Below the pieces are notes generated by a model that was not told where the DNA came from, did no database searches, and saw nothing but the letters and a program-made list of their open reading frames with translations. This document shows positions 41,778 through 50,635 of a DNA stretch of 64,000 nucleotides, in pieces. The DNA is taken from contig CAZNPL010000037.1 in the NCBI GenBank assembly GCA_964574815.1, forward strand, positions 1 through 64,000, read 5' to 3'. The translations under genes were made by a program, and so were the position numbers. Each line of letters begins with the position of its first letter. Positions within the stretch are counted from its first letter, which is position 1. Source of the DNA: CAZNPL01 sp964574815. Lineage in GTDB: Bacteria; Planctomycetota; Phycisphaerae; UBA1845.

Positions 41778-44280
41778 TGAACCGCGCATAGGCGTGTACG
41801 TGTGCCACTGCGGTGTGAACATTTCGCAGACGGTTGACGTCGTCTCGTGCCGGGAGTTCGCCGCGCAGTGTCCCAATGTGACCGTGGCGCGCGACTACCG
41901 GTTCATGTGCTCGAATACGGGACAGGATCTGATTCGCGGCGATATCGAAGAACTCGGGCTCAACCGGGTGGTCGTGGCGGCCTGTTCACCTTTGATGCAC
42001 GAGCTCACCTTCCGAGACGCGTGCGAAGAAGCCGGCCTGAACAAATACCTGTTCCAAATGTGCAACATCCGCGAGCAGTGCGCGTGGGTACACGACGATC
42101 GGACGCTCGCGAGGGAGAAGGCCCGCGCGCTGATCAACGGCGCCATTCGCCGCGTCGCATGCCACGAGCCGCTCACGCCGGTCGTGGCCAGGATCAATCC
42201 GGCGACGCTCGTGATCGGCGCGGGAATTGCGGGGATACAGGCATCGCTCGAAGTCGCAGAGGCCGGGCACTCGGTTTACCTTGTGGAGCGCGAGCCGAGC
42301 ATCGGCGGCAAGATGGCGTTGTTTGATAAGACCTTCCCGACGCTCGATTGTGCCGCGTGCATTCTGACGCCGAAGATGGTCTCGATAAGCCATCGCCGCA
42401 ACATCAGACTGCTGACCTGGCACGAGATCGAAGACGTATCCGGCTACATCGGGAATTACAAGGTCAGGCTCCGAAGAAAGCCCCGCTTTGTCGACACCGC
42501 CAAGTGTACCGGATGTGGACAATGCGTCAGCCACTGTCCGGCGACGCGCCGTCCTTCGCACCGGCAGATCCTCATCGGTGGCGAGGTCCTGGCTGTAACT
42601 CGTCCGCAACGCATCGACGCCGGCGGGAACGGCAACGGTCACCCGGTTCAACGCCGCACAACACGCCAGGACGTGCCCTTTGAACGTCCAGACGAAATGA
42701 CGCAGGTCCGACCGGGGGAACGTACTGCGGATATCCAAAGCCGAGTCGAGTTCGCTGCGGATGTGCAAAAGCGTGAACCCGCTGAAAAGTCCGGGCCTTC
42801 ACCGCTGCAGCGCTACCTTAAAGTCGTCAAGGCGTTCCGGAAGCTGAGCGCAGACAAGAAGGCGAAAGCGCGAACCGGCGAGTGCAGCGGGTGTGGTCTC
42901 TGTGTGGAAATCTGCGGCGGGCTCGTCGGGGCCAAGGCCATTCGCATGGCGGAGGTCGGTCGAGACGACCGGGGCCGCGCTATTCGTCGCCCCGTCCCGG
43001 AGTCGGTGGATTCATGCATTGCATGCGGTGCCTGCGCTCAGGTCTGCCCGACCGGCTACATCACCGTATGGGATTCCGCTCAGGAAGAGGGGGGCGTGCC
43101 CGAGTACTCATCGAGCAACAGGACGGCCATCTTCCTCCCGTTCCCGCAGGCCGTTCCCAAGGTTCCGCTCATCGATCCCACCGCGTGCATCCATATGCAA
43201 ACCGGCGAATGCGGAGTATGTGAAAGCGTCTGCGAACCCGAGGCTATCAACTTCAACGACCGCGAGGAGACTGAAGAGTTCGAAGTGGGGCAGATCCTGG
43301 TCTCCACCGGTTATCAGCTCTTTGATGCGGGCGCGATGGCCCAGTACGGCTACGGGCGAATGGACAACGTCATCAGTGCGTTGGACTTCGAACAGATGCT
43401 GTGTTCGACCGGCCCCACGGGCGGCAAAGTCGTGATGAAGAACGGCAAAGAGCCGCGAGCGATCGGCATCGTGCACTGCGTAGGCTCGCGCGACGAGAAT
43501 CATCACCGGTATTGTTCCCGGGTCTGCTGCATGTACGCGTTGAAGTTCGCCCACCTGGTCAGGGACCGGACCAGCGCCCAAGTCTACCAGTTCTACATCG
43601 ACATGAGGGCGTTTGGTAAAGGTTACGAGGAGTTCTACAGCCGCGTGCTCGATGAGGGCGCGAATATCATCCGCGGGAAGGTGGGGGAGGTGGTCCCGGC
43701 GCGATTTCGCCGCACCGACGGCGACGACGGATGCCTCGTCGTGCGCTGCGAGGACACCCTGGTCGGGAAATTCCGCGAGATCCCGGTCGATATGTTGATC
43801 CTGTGCAATGCACTGGAGCCCCAGGAGGACTGCGGCAAGCTGGCCAATACACTGGGTCTCAGCCGATCCCCCGACGGCTTCTTCCTGGAACGGCATCCCA
43901 AGCTGGACCCGGTCGGAACCAACAGTGACGGCATCTATCTTGCGGGTGCGTGCCAGGGGCCCAAGGACATCCCTGATAGCGTGGCCCAGGCCCAGGCAGC
44001 GGCCGCTCGGATCCTCGCCACGATCAGCAAAGGCGAGGTTCTGATCGACCCGATCCGGGCAAAAGTCAACGAGGAGAGTTGCTCGGGCTGCCGCATGTGC
44101 AACACCTTGTGCCCGTATCAGGCAATCACCTTTGACGAGGAAAGTGGGGTCAGTCGTGTGAACGAGACGTTGTGCAAGGGCTGCGGTACGTGCGTTGCGG
44201 CTTGCCCGGCCGGTGCGATTACCGGGTGGGGCTTTACCGACGAGCAGATCCTTGCGGAACTGGAGGCCGTACTCGTGTAG
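41770..44280 (+). CDS. hdrA: Heterodisulfide reductase-like subunit A, enlarged with extra Fe-S region
   Basis: 836 residues, about 180 more than methanogen HdrA. The N-terminal domain (GVYVCHCGVNI; RFMCSNTGQDLI) is followed by the FAD site (VIGAGIAGIQASLEVAEAGH; EPSIGGKMALFDKTFPTLDC) and ferredoxin motif CTGCGQCVSHCP. A low-complexity linker follows (GGNGNGHPVQRRTTRQ). An inserted segment carries further motifs, CSGCGLCVEICGG and CIACGACAQVCPTG, plus CGVCESVCEPEA. The C terminus has two more ferredoxin motifs (CSGCRMCNTLCP; CKGCGTCVAACP). The flavin splits two electrons, one toward ferredoxin and one toward HdrB. All Cys are encoded by TGT/TGC, with no in-frame TGA for selenocysteine. Confidence 0.93.
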   Translation: MSDEPRIGVYVCHCGVNISQTVDVVSCREFAAQCPNVTVARDYRFMCSNTGQDLIRGDIEELGLNRVVVAACSPLMHELTFRDACEEAGLNKYLFQMCNIREQCAWVHDDRTLAREKARALINGAIRRVACHEPLTPVVARINPATLVIGAGIAGIQASLEVAEAGHSVYLVEREPSIGGKMALFDKTFPTLDCAACILTPKMVSISHRRNIRLLTWHEIEDVSGYIGNYKVRLRRKPRFVDTAKCTGCGQCVSHCPATRRPSHRQILIGGEVLAVTRPQRIDAGGNGNGHPVQRRTTRQDVPFERPDEMTQVRPGERTADIQSRVEFAADVQKREPAEKSGPSPLQRYLKVVKAFRKLSADKKAKARTGECSGCGLCVEICGGLVGAKAIRMAEVGRDDRGRAIRRPVPESVDSCIACGACAQVCPTGYITVWDSAQEEGGVPEYSSSNRTAIFLPFPQAVPKVPLIDPTACIHMQTGECGVCESVCEPEAINFNDREETEEFEVGQILVSTGYQLFDAGAMAQYGYGRMDNVISALDFEQMLCSTGPTGGKVVMKNGKEPRAIGIVHCVGSRDENHHRYCSRVCCMYALKFAHLVRDRTSAQVYQFYIDMRAFGKGYEEFYSRVLDEGANIIRGKVGEVVPARFRRTDGDDGCLVVRCEDTLVGKFREIPVDMLILCNALEPQEDCGKLANTLGLSRSPDGFFLERHPKLDPVGTNSDGIYLAGACQGPKDIPDSVAQAQAAAARILATISKGEVLIDPIRAKVNEESCSGCRMCNTLCPYQAITFDEESGVSRVNETLCKGCGTCVAACPAGAITGWGFTDEQILAELEAVLV

Positions 44281-44357
44281 GGGTCGGCTGAAACCGGCTG
44301 CACGTGGCAACGACCGGCAAAAAGCCCAGACAGTATACGGGCCGTTGGGAAGAGACG

Positions 44358-44831
44358 ATGACCAGCGTAACGATGCCCAGTGCCGAGCGCAAGCGTGGCG
44401 CGGAGTCGCCAGGCGACACGGAAACGACCTGGAAGCCCAGGATCGTTGCTTTCTTATGCAACTGGTGCAGTTACACCGGTGCGGATCTTGCAGGCGTATC
44501 CCGGCTGAAGTGGTCACCCTACATCCGGGTGATCCGTGTCATGTGTTCGGGGCGAATGGACCCGACGTTTGTCTTCGAGGCGTTCCGAAGCGGCGCCGAC
44601 GGGGTCATCATCTCCGGCTGCCATCCCGGCGACTGCCATTACGTGGAAGGAAACTACAAGGCTTTGCGACGCGTGCGTCTCATCAAGCGATTGTTGGCCG
44701 ACTTCGGAGTCGATCCGCGCCGCCTCGCGTTGACCTGGGTCTCCGCAAGTGAAGGTGATGTCTGGGCGAAGGTAACCAACGAGATGGCCGAATTGGTCGA
44801 ATCGCTTGGTCCACTGAGGTTGGAAAAATGA
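44358..44831 (+). CDS. mvhD: MvhD-type [2Fe-2S] electron-transfer subunit
   Basis: 157 residues; the ATG at 44358 is chosen because GGGAAGAG lies just upstream. The MvhD/FlpD cysteines are in LCNWCSYTGAD, VMCSGRMDP and GCHPGDCHYVEGN. This subunit physically links the hydrogenase to HdrA and passes electrons from MvhG. It is encoded between hdrA and mvhG, exactly as in bifurcating operons. A 35-residue N-terminal extension is unstructured. It overlaps mvhG by four bases (ATGA). Confidence 0.93.
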   Translation: MTSVTMPSAERKRGAESPGDTETTWKPRIVAFLCNWCSYTGADLAGVSRLKWSPYIRVIRVMCSGRMDPTFVFEAFRSGADGVIISGCHPGDCHYVEGNYKALRRVRLIKRLLADFGVDPRRLALTWVSASEGDVWAKVTNEMAELVESLGPLRLEK

Positions 44832-45880
44832 ACGTTCCAAGTGTGTGGCAATCATCTCGCCCGGTGCCGGGTGCGGCAAAACCGAAGCTTGCGCTGTACT
44901 GGGCGGCATCGTGTGGCGGATGTGAGATCGCCGTGCTGGACATCAATGAGAAAATTCTGGAGGTTGCCGAGCACTTCGACATCGTTTTTTGGCCGGTCGC
45001 CATGGACTTTAAAACCGGGGACGTCGAGGCGTTGCATGACGGCGAGATCGCCGTCTGCCTTTTTAACGGCGCGATCCGAAACGACGACAACCAATACATG
45101 GCCGGCCTGCTGCGCCGAAAGGCCAAGCTCCTGGTCGCCTTCGGCTCCTGCGCCTGCGAAGGATGCATCCCTGCGCTCAGCAATGCGACAAGTCGGCGGG
45201 CAACGCTCGACTGGGTCTACCACAGGTCGCCATCGACGGACAACTCTGCGGGCATCGAGCCGCAGACCAGAACCAGAGTCGGCGCGTTTGTCCTCGAATT
45301 ACCCGACTTCTGGGAAACGGTGCGATCGCTCGACCAGGTGGTCGATGTCGATTACTACGTGCCCGGTTGTCCACCGCAGGCACTTCAAATCGCGGCCGTC
45401 CTGGACGCTCTCATCGATGTGTTCAACACGGGCAGCGATCTGCCGCCCAAGGGAGCGGTCCTCGGCGCCGGTCAGAAGACGGTTTGCGACGAGTGCCCGT
45501 GCACGCGCGAGGAGAAGAAGATCAAGAAATTTTTCCGGCCGCACGAGATCATTCCGGACCCGAACAGGTGTTTACTGGACCAGGGCATTCTATGTATGGG
45601 GCCGGCCACACGTGACGGATGCGGCGCCAGGTGCCCGTCGGTGTCGATGCCCTGTCGCGGCTGCTACGGCCCACCACCCAATTCACGAGACCAGGGTGCC
45701 AAGATGATTTCGGCCCTCGCTTCGGTCATTGATTCGGAGGACCCGGACGAGGTTGAACGAATTCTCGACACCATCGTCGATCCGATCGGGTCGTTTTACC
45801 GATTCTCACTCGCCAAGGCCAAGCTCGGCCGAAAGCTGATTCCAGACGTTGAGCGCTTACAAGTCGGCCCTGCCCGCTAG
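44828..45880 (+). CDS. mvhG: NiFe hydrogenase small subunit, group 3c (MvhG)
   Basis: 350 residues. The proximal-cluster ligands are at the N terminus (YWAASCGGCEIAVLD) and in VAFGSCACEGCIP and YYVPGCPPQAL. Further Cys form medial and distal clusters (CDECPCTREEKKIK; ILCMGPATRDGCGARCP; MPCRGCYGPPP). No twin-arginine signal is present, so the enzyme is cytoplasmic, as expected for group 3. It receives electrons from MvhA and delivers them to MvhD. It is 11 bases upstream of mvhA. Confidence 0.94.
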   Translation: MNVPSVWQSSRPVPGAAKPKLALYWAASCGGCEIAVLDINEKILEVAEHFDIVFWPVAMDFKTGDVEALHDGEIAVCLFNGAIRNDDNQYMAGLLRRKAKLLVAFGSCACEGCIPALSNATSRRATLDWVYHRSPSTDNSAGIEPQTRTRVGAFVLELPDFWETVRSLDQVVDVDYYVPGCPPQALQIAAVLDALIDVFNTGSDLPPKGAVLGAGQKTVCDECPCTREEKKIKKFFRPHEIIPDPNRCLLDQGILCMGPATRDGCGARCPSVSMPCRGCYGPPPNSRDQGAKMISALASVIDSEDPDEVERILDTIVDPIGSFYRFSLAKAKLGRKLIPDVERLQVGPAR

Positions 45881-45891
45881 AAGGTGCCAGA

Positions 45892-47376
45892 ATGAAAACG
45901 ATCAAGATCGACCCCGTCACGCGGTTGGAGGGCCACGGCAAAATCGACATCTTCGTGGACGATGATGGAAACGTTGCGGACTGTTTCTTCATCGTGCCGG
46001 AACTGCGCGGCTTTGAGCAGTTCTGCGTGGGCCGACCAGTGGAGGAAATGCCACGTATCACCTCGCGCATCTGCGGCGTGTGCAGCGAAGCCCACCACAT
46101 CGCGGCCGCCAAGGCTTGCGACGCAACGTACCACGTGGAACCGCCGCCGGCGGCCAAGAAGCTCCGCGAGCTGCTCTATTCCGCATTCATGACGGCCGAC
46201 CACGCCACTCATTTTTTCATCCTCGCGGCCCCCGACTTCGTCCTTGGACCCGACGCGCCTCCCGCGCAACGGAACATCCTGGGGCTTATCCAGAAAATGG
46301 GCGACGACGCCGGCAAGACGGTCATCGCCTCCCGCGCCGCCGCGCACGAGATCGTGAAGATCATCGGTGGCAAAACGATTCACATGATCAGTGCAATACC
46401 CGGCGGTGTGTCAAAGGCGTTGAGCGGCGAGGAACGCGTACGGATCGTTGAATTGGCCAGGCAGCTCGTTGAATTCGGGAAATTCACGGTAGCCGTTCTC
46501 GACAAGGTGGTGCTTGCGGACAGCCGGTACATGGACCTGATTCTCTCGGACATGTACACACACGCCACGCACTACATGGGAACGGTGGACTCGAACAACC
46601 GCCTCAATTTCTACGAGGGCAGCATCCGCGTCGTCGACCCCAGCGGGCAGGAAGTCATCCAATATGATACGCAGGACTACCTCTCGCACATTGCCGAGCA
46701 TGTCGAGAAATGGTCATATTTGAAGTTCCCCTATTTAAGAGCGCGAGGCTGGAAGGGGCTGGTGGACGGGGCGGACAGCGGCGTCTATCGGGCGACGCCG
46801 CTTTCCCGTCTGAATGCCGCCGAGGGTATGGCCACACCCATGGCACAGGTCGAATACGAGCGACTCTATGAGGCGCTCACCGGCGACAAAAAAGGCAGGA
46901 CGCCCGTTCACCACACGCTTGCCACCCACTGGGCGCGCGTCGTCGAACTGATCTATGCCGCCGAGCGCACGCTGGAGCTGGCGGCCGATGAAGAGATTCT
47001 CGACCCGAACGTCCGCACCGTCGCGACCAATACGCCGACGGAAGGGGTCGGCAGCGTCGAAGCCCCTCGAGGTACCCTGACCCATCATTACACGACCGAC
47101 GAGCGCGGCGTCCTGACGAGCGTGAATCTGATTGTCGGCACTACAAACAACCACGCCGCTATCTGCATGTCGATCAAGAAGGCTGCGGAGGGGCTGATTA
47201 CGAAGGGCGTTGAGATTACCGAAGGTCTGCTCAACCGTATCGAAATGGCCTTTCGGGCGTACGATCCGTGCTTCGGGTGCGCGACCCACTTCCTGCCGGG
47301 TCACATGCCGATGATCGTCCGGATCCGCAACGCACGCGGTGAAGTCCTGTCAGAGAGGAGACGTGCGAGCACGTAA
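45892..47376 (+). CDS. mvhA: NiFe hydrogenase large subunit, group 3c (MvhA)
   Basis: 494 residues. The NiFe ligands are intact: L1 motif RICGVCSEAHHIAAA and L2 motif YDPCFGCATHFLPG. MKTIKIDPVTRLEGHGKI is the standard N terminus. About 28 residues follow the L2 cysteines, a removable tail consistent with the maturation protease at the operon head. The enzyme would oxidise H2 (or evolve it), feeding MvhGD and HdrABC so that ferredoxin reduction is driven by a disulfide or similar acceptor. The AGAAGGTGCCAGA stretch before the ATG gives a good ribosome site. Confidence 0.95.
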   Translation: MKTIKIDPVTRLEGHGKIDIFVDDDGNVADCFFIVPELRGFEQFCVGRPVEEMPRITSRICGVCSEAHHIAAAKACDATYHVEPPPAAKKLRELLYSAFMTADHATHFFILAAPDFVLGPDAPPAQRNILGLIQKMGDDAGKTVIASRAAAHEIVKIIGGKTIHMISAIPGGVSKALSGEERVRIVELARQLVEFGKFTVAVLDKVVLADSRYMDLILSDMYTHATHYMGTVDSNNRLNFYEGSIRVVDPSGQEVIQYDTQDYLSHIAEHVEKWSYLKFPYLRARGWKGLVDGADSGVYRATPLSRLNAAEGMATPMAQVEYERLYEALTGDKKGRTPVHHTLATHWARVVELIYAAERTLELAADEEILDPNVRTVATNTPTEGVGSVEAPRGTLTHHYTTDERGVLTSVNLIVGTTNNHAAICMSIKKAAEGLITKGVEITEGLLNRIEMAFRAYDPCFGCATHFLPGHMPMIVRIRNARGEVLSERRRAST

Positions 47377-47463
47377 CACCCGTCTTTCACATATGACCCG
47401 ACCGGTACTGTGAGCGCGTAGCCTAGAGGCAGCAAAACAGTGCGGCGTAACGAGAGTAAAGCG

Positions 47464-49227
47464 ATGAGTACCTCTCGCCTTGAGAGAGACGGCCAGCACA
47501 AGTTGGCGGGTGACTCCGCGAAGAGCCGCGCCCTGCGGGTCCGCAGTATGATCCTCAGAAGGGCTCTGCTTCCCCCCTTCGTTGTCATTATGCTGGTGTG
47601 CGCGACGCTAGTGTACTATTTTACATCATACTCCCGCAACGAAATCGAGTCCGGGTTGGTGCGTGTCGCCTCGGACCACCGCCGCATGATTGATCAATTC
47701 CTGACGGGGCGGGCCGCGGATCTCCGATTGGCCGCCGGCCTCCAGAGCCGGGAGGCGTTCTCCGACAAGGCCCGGCTGGCCGAACTCCTGCACAGGCTTC
47801 AATCCACCTCCGAGGCGTTTTTCGACCTCGGCCTGATCGACCAAAGCGGCGACCATGTGGCCTATGTGGGCCCCTACGAGTTGGCGGAAAAGAACTATGC
47901 GGACGCCGAATGGTTCAGGGCGGTTCGGGAGTGCGGGCTCTACATGTCCGACGTGTTCCTCGGTTACCGACAGATCCCTCATTTTGTTGTTGCGGTCCGT
48001 GGCGAAGACGAGCACGGCCCCTGGTATCTCAGGGCTACGATCGACACGGCCTACTTCACCGACCTGGTGCGGGCTATCCGGATCGGGCAAACCGGCGAAG
48101 CCTATCTGGTCAACCGCGGGGGCGTCTTTCAATCCGAGCCCCGCGCAGGAGGCAGACAGATGGAGAAGGACCAGGACTACGGTGTCTACCGGATCGATCC
48201 TGATCAGACACCGTCCTTCTCAACCGGCCGGCGCTCAGGCGAGCGATATCTTTATGCCACGGCCCCGCTCGAGTTTGTCGATTGGGTTCTTGTCGTTCGG
48301 CAACGAACGGCCGACGCCTACGCCCACTTGTTTCGGGCCGTATTCGTTGCGCTGCTTGTGATCGTCACGGGGGGGATGCTCGTCGTCTGCATCGCGTACA
48401 TCCTTGCCTCGAGTCTGGCGCACCAATTGAGCCTGGCGGACATCGAAAAGCGGGAGATGAGGGCTCAACTGATCGTCGCAGGCAGACTCGCCGAAGTCGG
48501 GGAAATGAGCGCGAGGCTGGCGCACGAGATCAACAATCCGCTGCAAGTCATGAAATCTGAGCACGCAATGCTGAACGAGCTCCTGAAGGAAATCGAGACT
48601 GACGGCAGCGTTCCCAAGACTGCGGACCTTGGTTCGCTCAAGGAATCTCTCGCCCAACTGGACCTCCAGATCGAAAGGTGCAGTCGCATCACCCAGGGGC
48701 TGCTGAAGTTCGCGCGAAAACAGGAGCCTGCGGCTCAGCGGGTATTCCTGCAGCGCCTGCTGCCCGAGTCCGCCAGGATGGTCGAACGCAGAGCAAGAGA
48801 ACAGAATGTCGCAATCGCGCAGCAATACGACCCTGATTTACCGCCGGTCATGAGCGACCCCTACGAGCTACAGCAGGTATTCCTGAATCTGTTGAATAAC
48901 GCGCTTGACGCGCTCGAGGGCAAGAAAAACGGAAACGTGCGGGTCAGCGTGGCCCGGGACGGAGACAACCATATCGCCGCGTCCGTTGCCGACGATGGCT
49001 GCGGCGTTGCAACCGAGCATCTGGATAGAATCTTCGATCCGTTCTTCACGACAAAGCCCGTGGGTAAGGGCACAGGTCTTGGGCTGAGCATGGTCTGCGG
49101 GATCGTCGAGGGTCTGGGGGGGAGAATCAGCGTGACGAGCGAGCCGGGAAACGGCTCGCTTTTCACGATACGCCTGCCGATTCGGGCGACAGAAATCACG
49201 ATACCTGCGCACACGGTCGGGGCGTGA
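47464..49227 (+). CDS. Sensor histidine kinase with extracytoplasmic Cache-like domain
   Basis: About 587 residues (ATG 47464, GAGAG eight bases upstream; a GTG at 47440 is in frame). Two membrane spans (FVVIMLVCATLVYYF and VFVALLVIVTGGMLVVCIAY) flank a sensor domain of about 250 residues with dCache features (FFDLGLIDQSGDHVAYVGPY; KNYADAEWFRAV; GQTGEAYLVNRGGVFQSEP). The His is in RLAHEINNPLQVM and the ATPase boxes are LLNNALDALEG and DDGCGVATE with KGTGLGLSM. It directly follows mvhA and precedes a lone receiver, so it probably tunes the hydrogenase operon to an external metabolite. The ligand is not predictable. Confidence 0.92.
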   Translation: MSTSRLERDGQHKLAGDSAKSRALRVRSMILRRALLPPFVVIMLVCATLVYYFTSYSRNEIESGLVRVASDHRRMIDQFLTGRAADLRLAAGLQSREAFSDKARLAELLHRLQSTSEAFFDLGLIDQSGDHVAYVGPYELAEKNYADAEWFRAVRECGLYMSDVFLGYRQIPHFVVAVRGEDEHGPWYLRATIDTAYFTDLVRAIRIGQTGEAYLVNRGGVFQSEPRAGGRQMEKDQDYGVYRIDPDQTPSFSTGRRSGERYLYATAPLEFVDWVLVVRQRTADAYAHLFRAVFVALLVIVTGGMLVVCIAYILASSLAHQLSLADIEKREMRAQLIVAGRLAEVGEMSARLAHEINNPLQVMKSEHAMLNELLKEIETDGSVPKTADLGSLKESLAQLDLQIERCSRITQGLLKFARKQEPAAQRVFLQRLLPESARMVERRAREQNVAIAQQYDPDLPPVMSDPYELQQVFLNLLNNALDALEGKKNGNVRVSVARDGDNHIAASVADDGCGVATEHLDRIFDPFFTTKPVGKGTGLGLSMVCGIVEGLGGRISVTSEPGNGSLFTIRLPIRATEITIPAHTVGA

Positions 49228-49254
49228 AGCCGCGCACCTGTTGGGAGGATAGCC

Positions 49255-49719
49255 ATGATGCTTCCCGTACGATTGCTGTTGGTTGATGACGAGGAGAGAT
49301 TCCTGGCCACGACGAGCGCTCTTCTCCGAAAAAAGGGCCTTGATACGTTCATCGCTGCCAGCGGAGAGGAGGCGATGAAGACTCTGGAGGCGACCCGGAT
49401 CGATGTGGTGATCCTGGATGTGAAGATGCCCGGGGTTGATGGCTTGGACGTCCTACGCTGGATCAAACGGAAATATCCCCTTGTAGAGGTCATCATGCTG
49501 ACCGGCCACGCGACGTTTGAATCGGCGATCGAAGGGATGAAGCTTGGTGCTTTCGACTACCTCATCAAGCCGTGCGAGATCCAGGGGCTGCTGGACAAGG
49601 CCAATGAAGCCCATGCAAAGAAGCAGGCCGGCGAGGAAAGGATTCAGAGGGCAAGGATAGAGAGAATAAAAAGCAACCCGCTCGCTGCGCTCCATGACGA
49701 CGTGCCTGAAGAATGGTAG
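49255..49719 (+). CDS. Single-domain response regulator
   Basis: 154 residues; GGAGGATAGCC precedes the ATG. A CheY-like receiver occupies residues 5-120, with acidic pocket VDDEERF, phospho-acceptor Asp in VVILDVKMPGVDGLD, Thr in MLTGHATFESAI and Lys in YLIKPCEI. The tail is a short charged helix with no DNA-binding domain. The output is therefore a protein partner. It is the cognate partner of the kinase 27 bases upstream. Kinase/receiver pairs of this style beside Hdr/Mvh loci occur in anaerobic bacteria. Confidence 0.93.
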   Translation: MMLPVRLLLVDDEERFLATTSALLRKKGLDTFIAASGEEAMKTLEATRIDVVILDVKMPGVDGLDVLRWIKRKYPLVEVIMLTGHATFESAIEGMKLGAFDYLIKPCEIQGLLDKANEAHAKKQAGEERIQRARIERIKSNPLAALHDDVPEEW

Positions 49720-49912
49720 CGCTCGGGTCGGGCACCGTGGTTCAGGGCGTGAATTTGGCAGCGTTGCGCCGGCGCGCAGGCGATCGAGGACTTGCCTCGT
49801 GAGGGCGTAGGCCCCCGGATCGTTTAATGGTGTATTGCTCGCGAGCGGGGCAACCTCGGCATGCGCTCGAACCGCCAGACCAGGAGGAACGATGAGCTTC
49901 TTGGCCCTGTGA

Positions 49913-50149
49913 CTACCAGCGATGGCCGCGCAAAACGGGGGCGCTAAACGGCGTCCAGTCCCTGGCAAGTGGAAGCAGTGCAATCTGGGCGATCGCACAG
50001 GGCACGCCCGGCGCGTACGACTCGGCAATCCCGACGACCAGCCGCGGATCGGCTGGTAACACAAACGTGAATATCGTAACATCACGGCGTTCGCCCGGCG
50101 AGCCGGCGCGGCCCTCGTGCGAATTGCCGGCATAAGCGAGGTTGTGCAC
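49913..50149 (-). CDS. Small hypothetical protein, possibly an N-terminally broken gene
   Basis: 78 codons with GC-rich third positions and a protein-like sequence (DVTIFTFVLPADPRLVVGIA; ESYAPGVPCAIAQIALLPL). It has only a GTG start without a ribosome site. The same frame remains coding-like upstream (RYFGRNLTVHNLAYAG) into the nikR 5' region, with no start codon. It may therefore be the 3' remainder of a gene cut off when nikR's upstream region was placed there. No family is recognised. Confidence 0.4.
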   Translation of the reverse strand: MHNLAYAGNSHEGRAGSPGERRDVTIFTFVLPADPRLVVGIAESYAPGVPCAIAQIALLPLARDWTPFSAPVLRGHRW

Positions 50150-50200
50150 GGTAAGGTTGCGGCCGAAATAGCGGGCCGCCGCAGAAGAGAGGAACGGTCG

Positions 50201-50620
50201 ATGTCAGATCTGGTGCGTTTCAGCGTCTCATTGGATGCGGGTCTGGCCAAGCAGCTCGAGCGTCTCGTCCGTGGCAGCCGCTACACGAATCGCTCCGAAT
50301 TCGTGCGCGACCTCATTCGGCAACGGCTCGTCCAACAGGAGTGGGTCGATGCCCGCCAGCCGGTGGTCGCCACGATCACACTCGTGTACGACCACCACCA
50401 GCGCAAGCTGCTCGATCGCTTGGTCGAAATTCAGCATCACCACGCGGCCCACGTTCTCGCCACGACGCACGTGCATCTGTCGCACAAGATGTGTGCCGAG
50501 ATGATCATGGTGCGGGGCAAGCCCGCCCGCGTTCAGCAACTTGCGGACGAACTGGGTAAACAGCGCGGTGTCTTACATGCGTCGCTGAGCATGGCGACCA
50601 CGGGAGCGAAGCTACGCTGA
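50201..50620 (+). CDS. nikR: Nickel-responsive regulator NikR
   Basis: 139 residues from ATG 50201 (GAGAGG about eight bases upstream). It has an N-terminal ribbon-helix-helix DNA-binding domain (VRFSVSLDAGLAKQLERLV; NRSEFVRDLIRQRLVQ) and a C-terminal ACT-like domain with the nickel ligands His in VYDHHQRKL and HVHLSHKMCAE (two His and the Cys). All four ligands are present. NikR represses nickel uptake or nickel-enzyme genes when Ni is replete. It follows the NiFe hydrogenase operon and precedes a lipoprotein by 15 bases, suggesting that this lipoprotein is part of its regulon. Confidence 0.95.
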   Translation: MSDLVRFSVSLDAGLAKQLERLVRGSRYTNRSEFVRDLIRQRLVQQEWVDARQPVVATITLVYDHHQRKLLDRLVEIQHHHAAHVLATTHVHLSHKMCAEMIMVRGKPARVQQLADELGKQRGVLHASLSMATTGAKLR

Positions 50621-50635
50621 GTTGGGAGAAGTCAC

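Noticed and set aside
41770..44280. Selenocysteine in HdrA
   Set aside because: No in-frame TGA; the flavin-domain ligand codon is a normal Cys codon.
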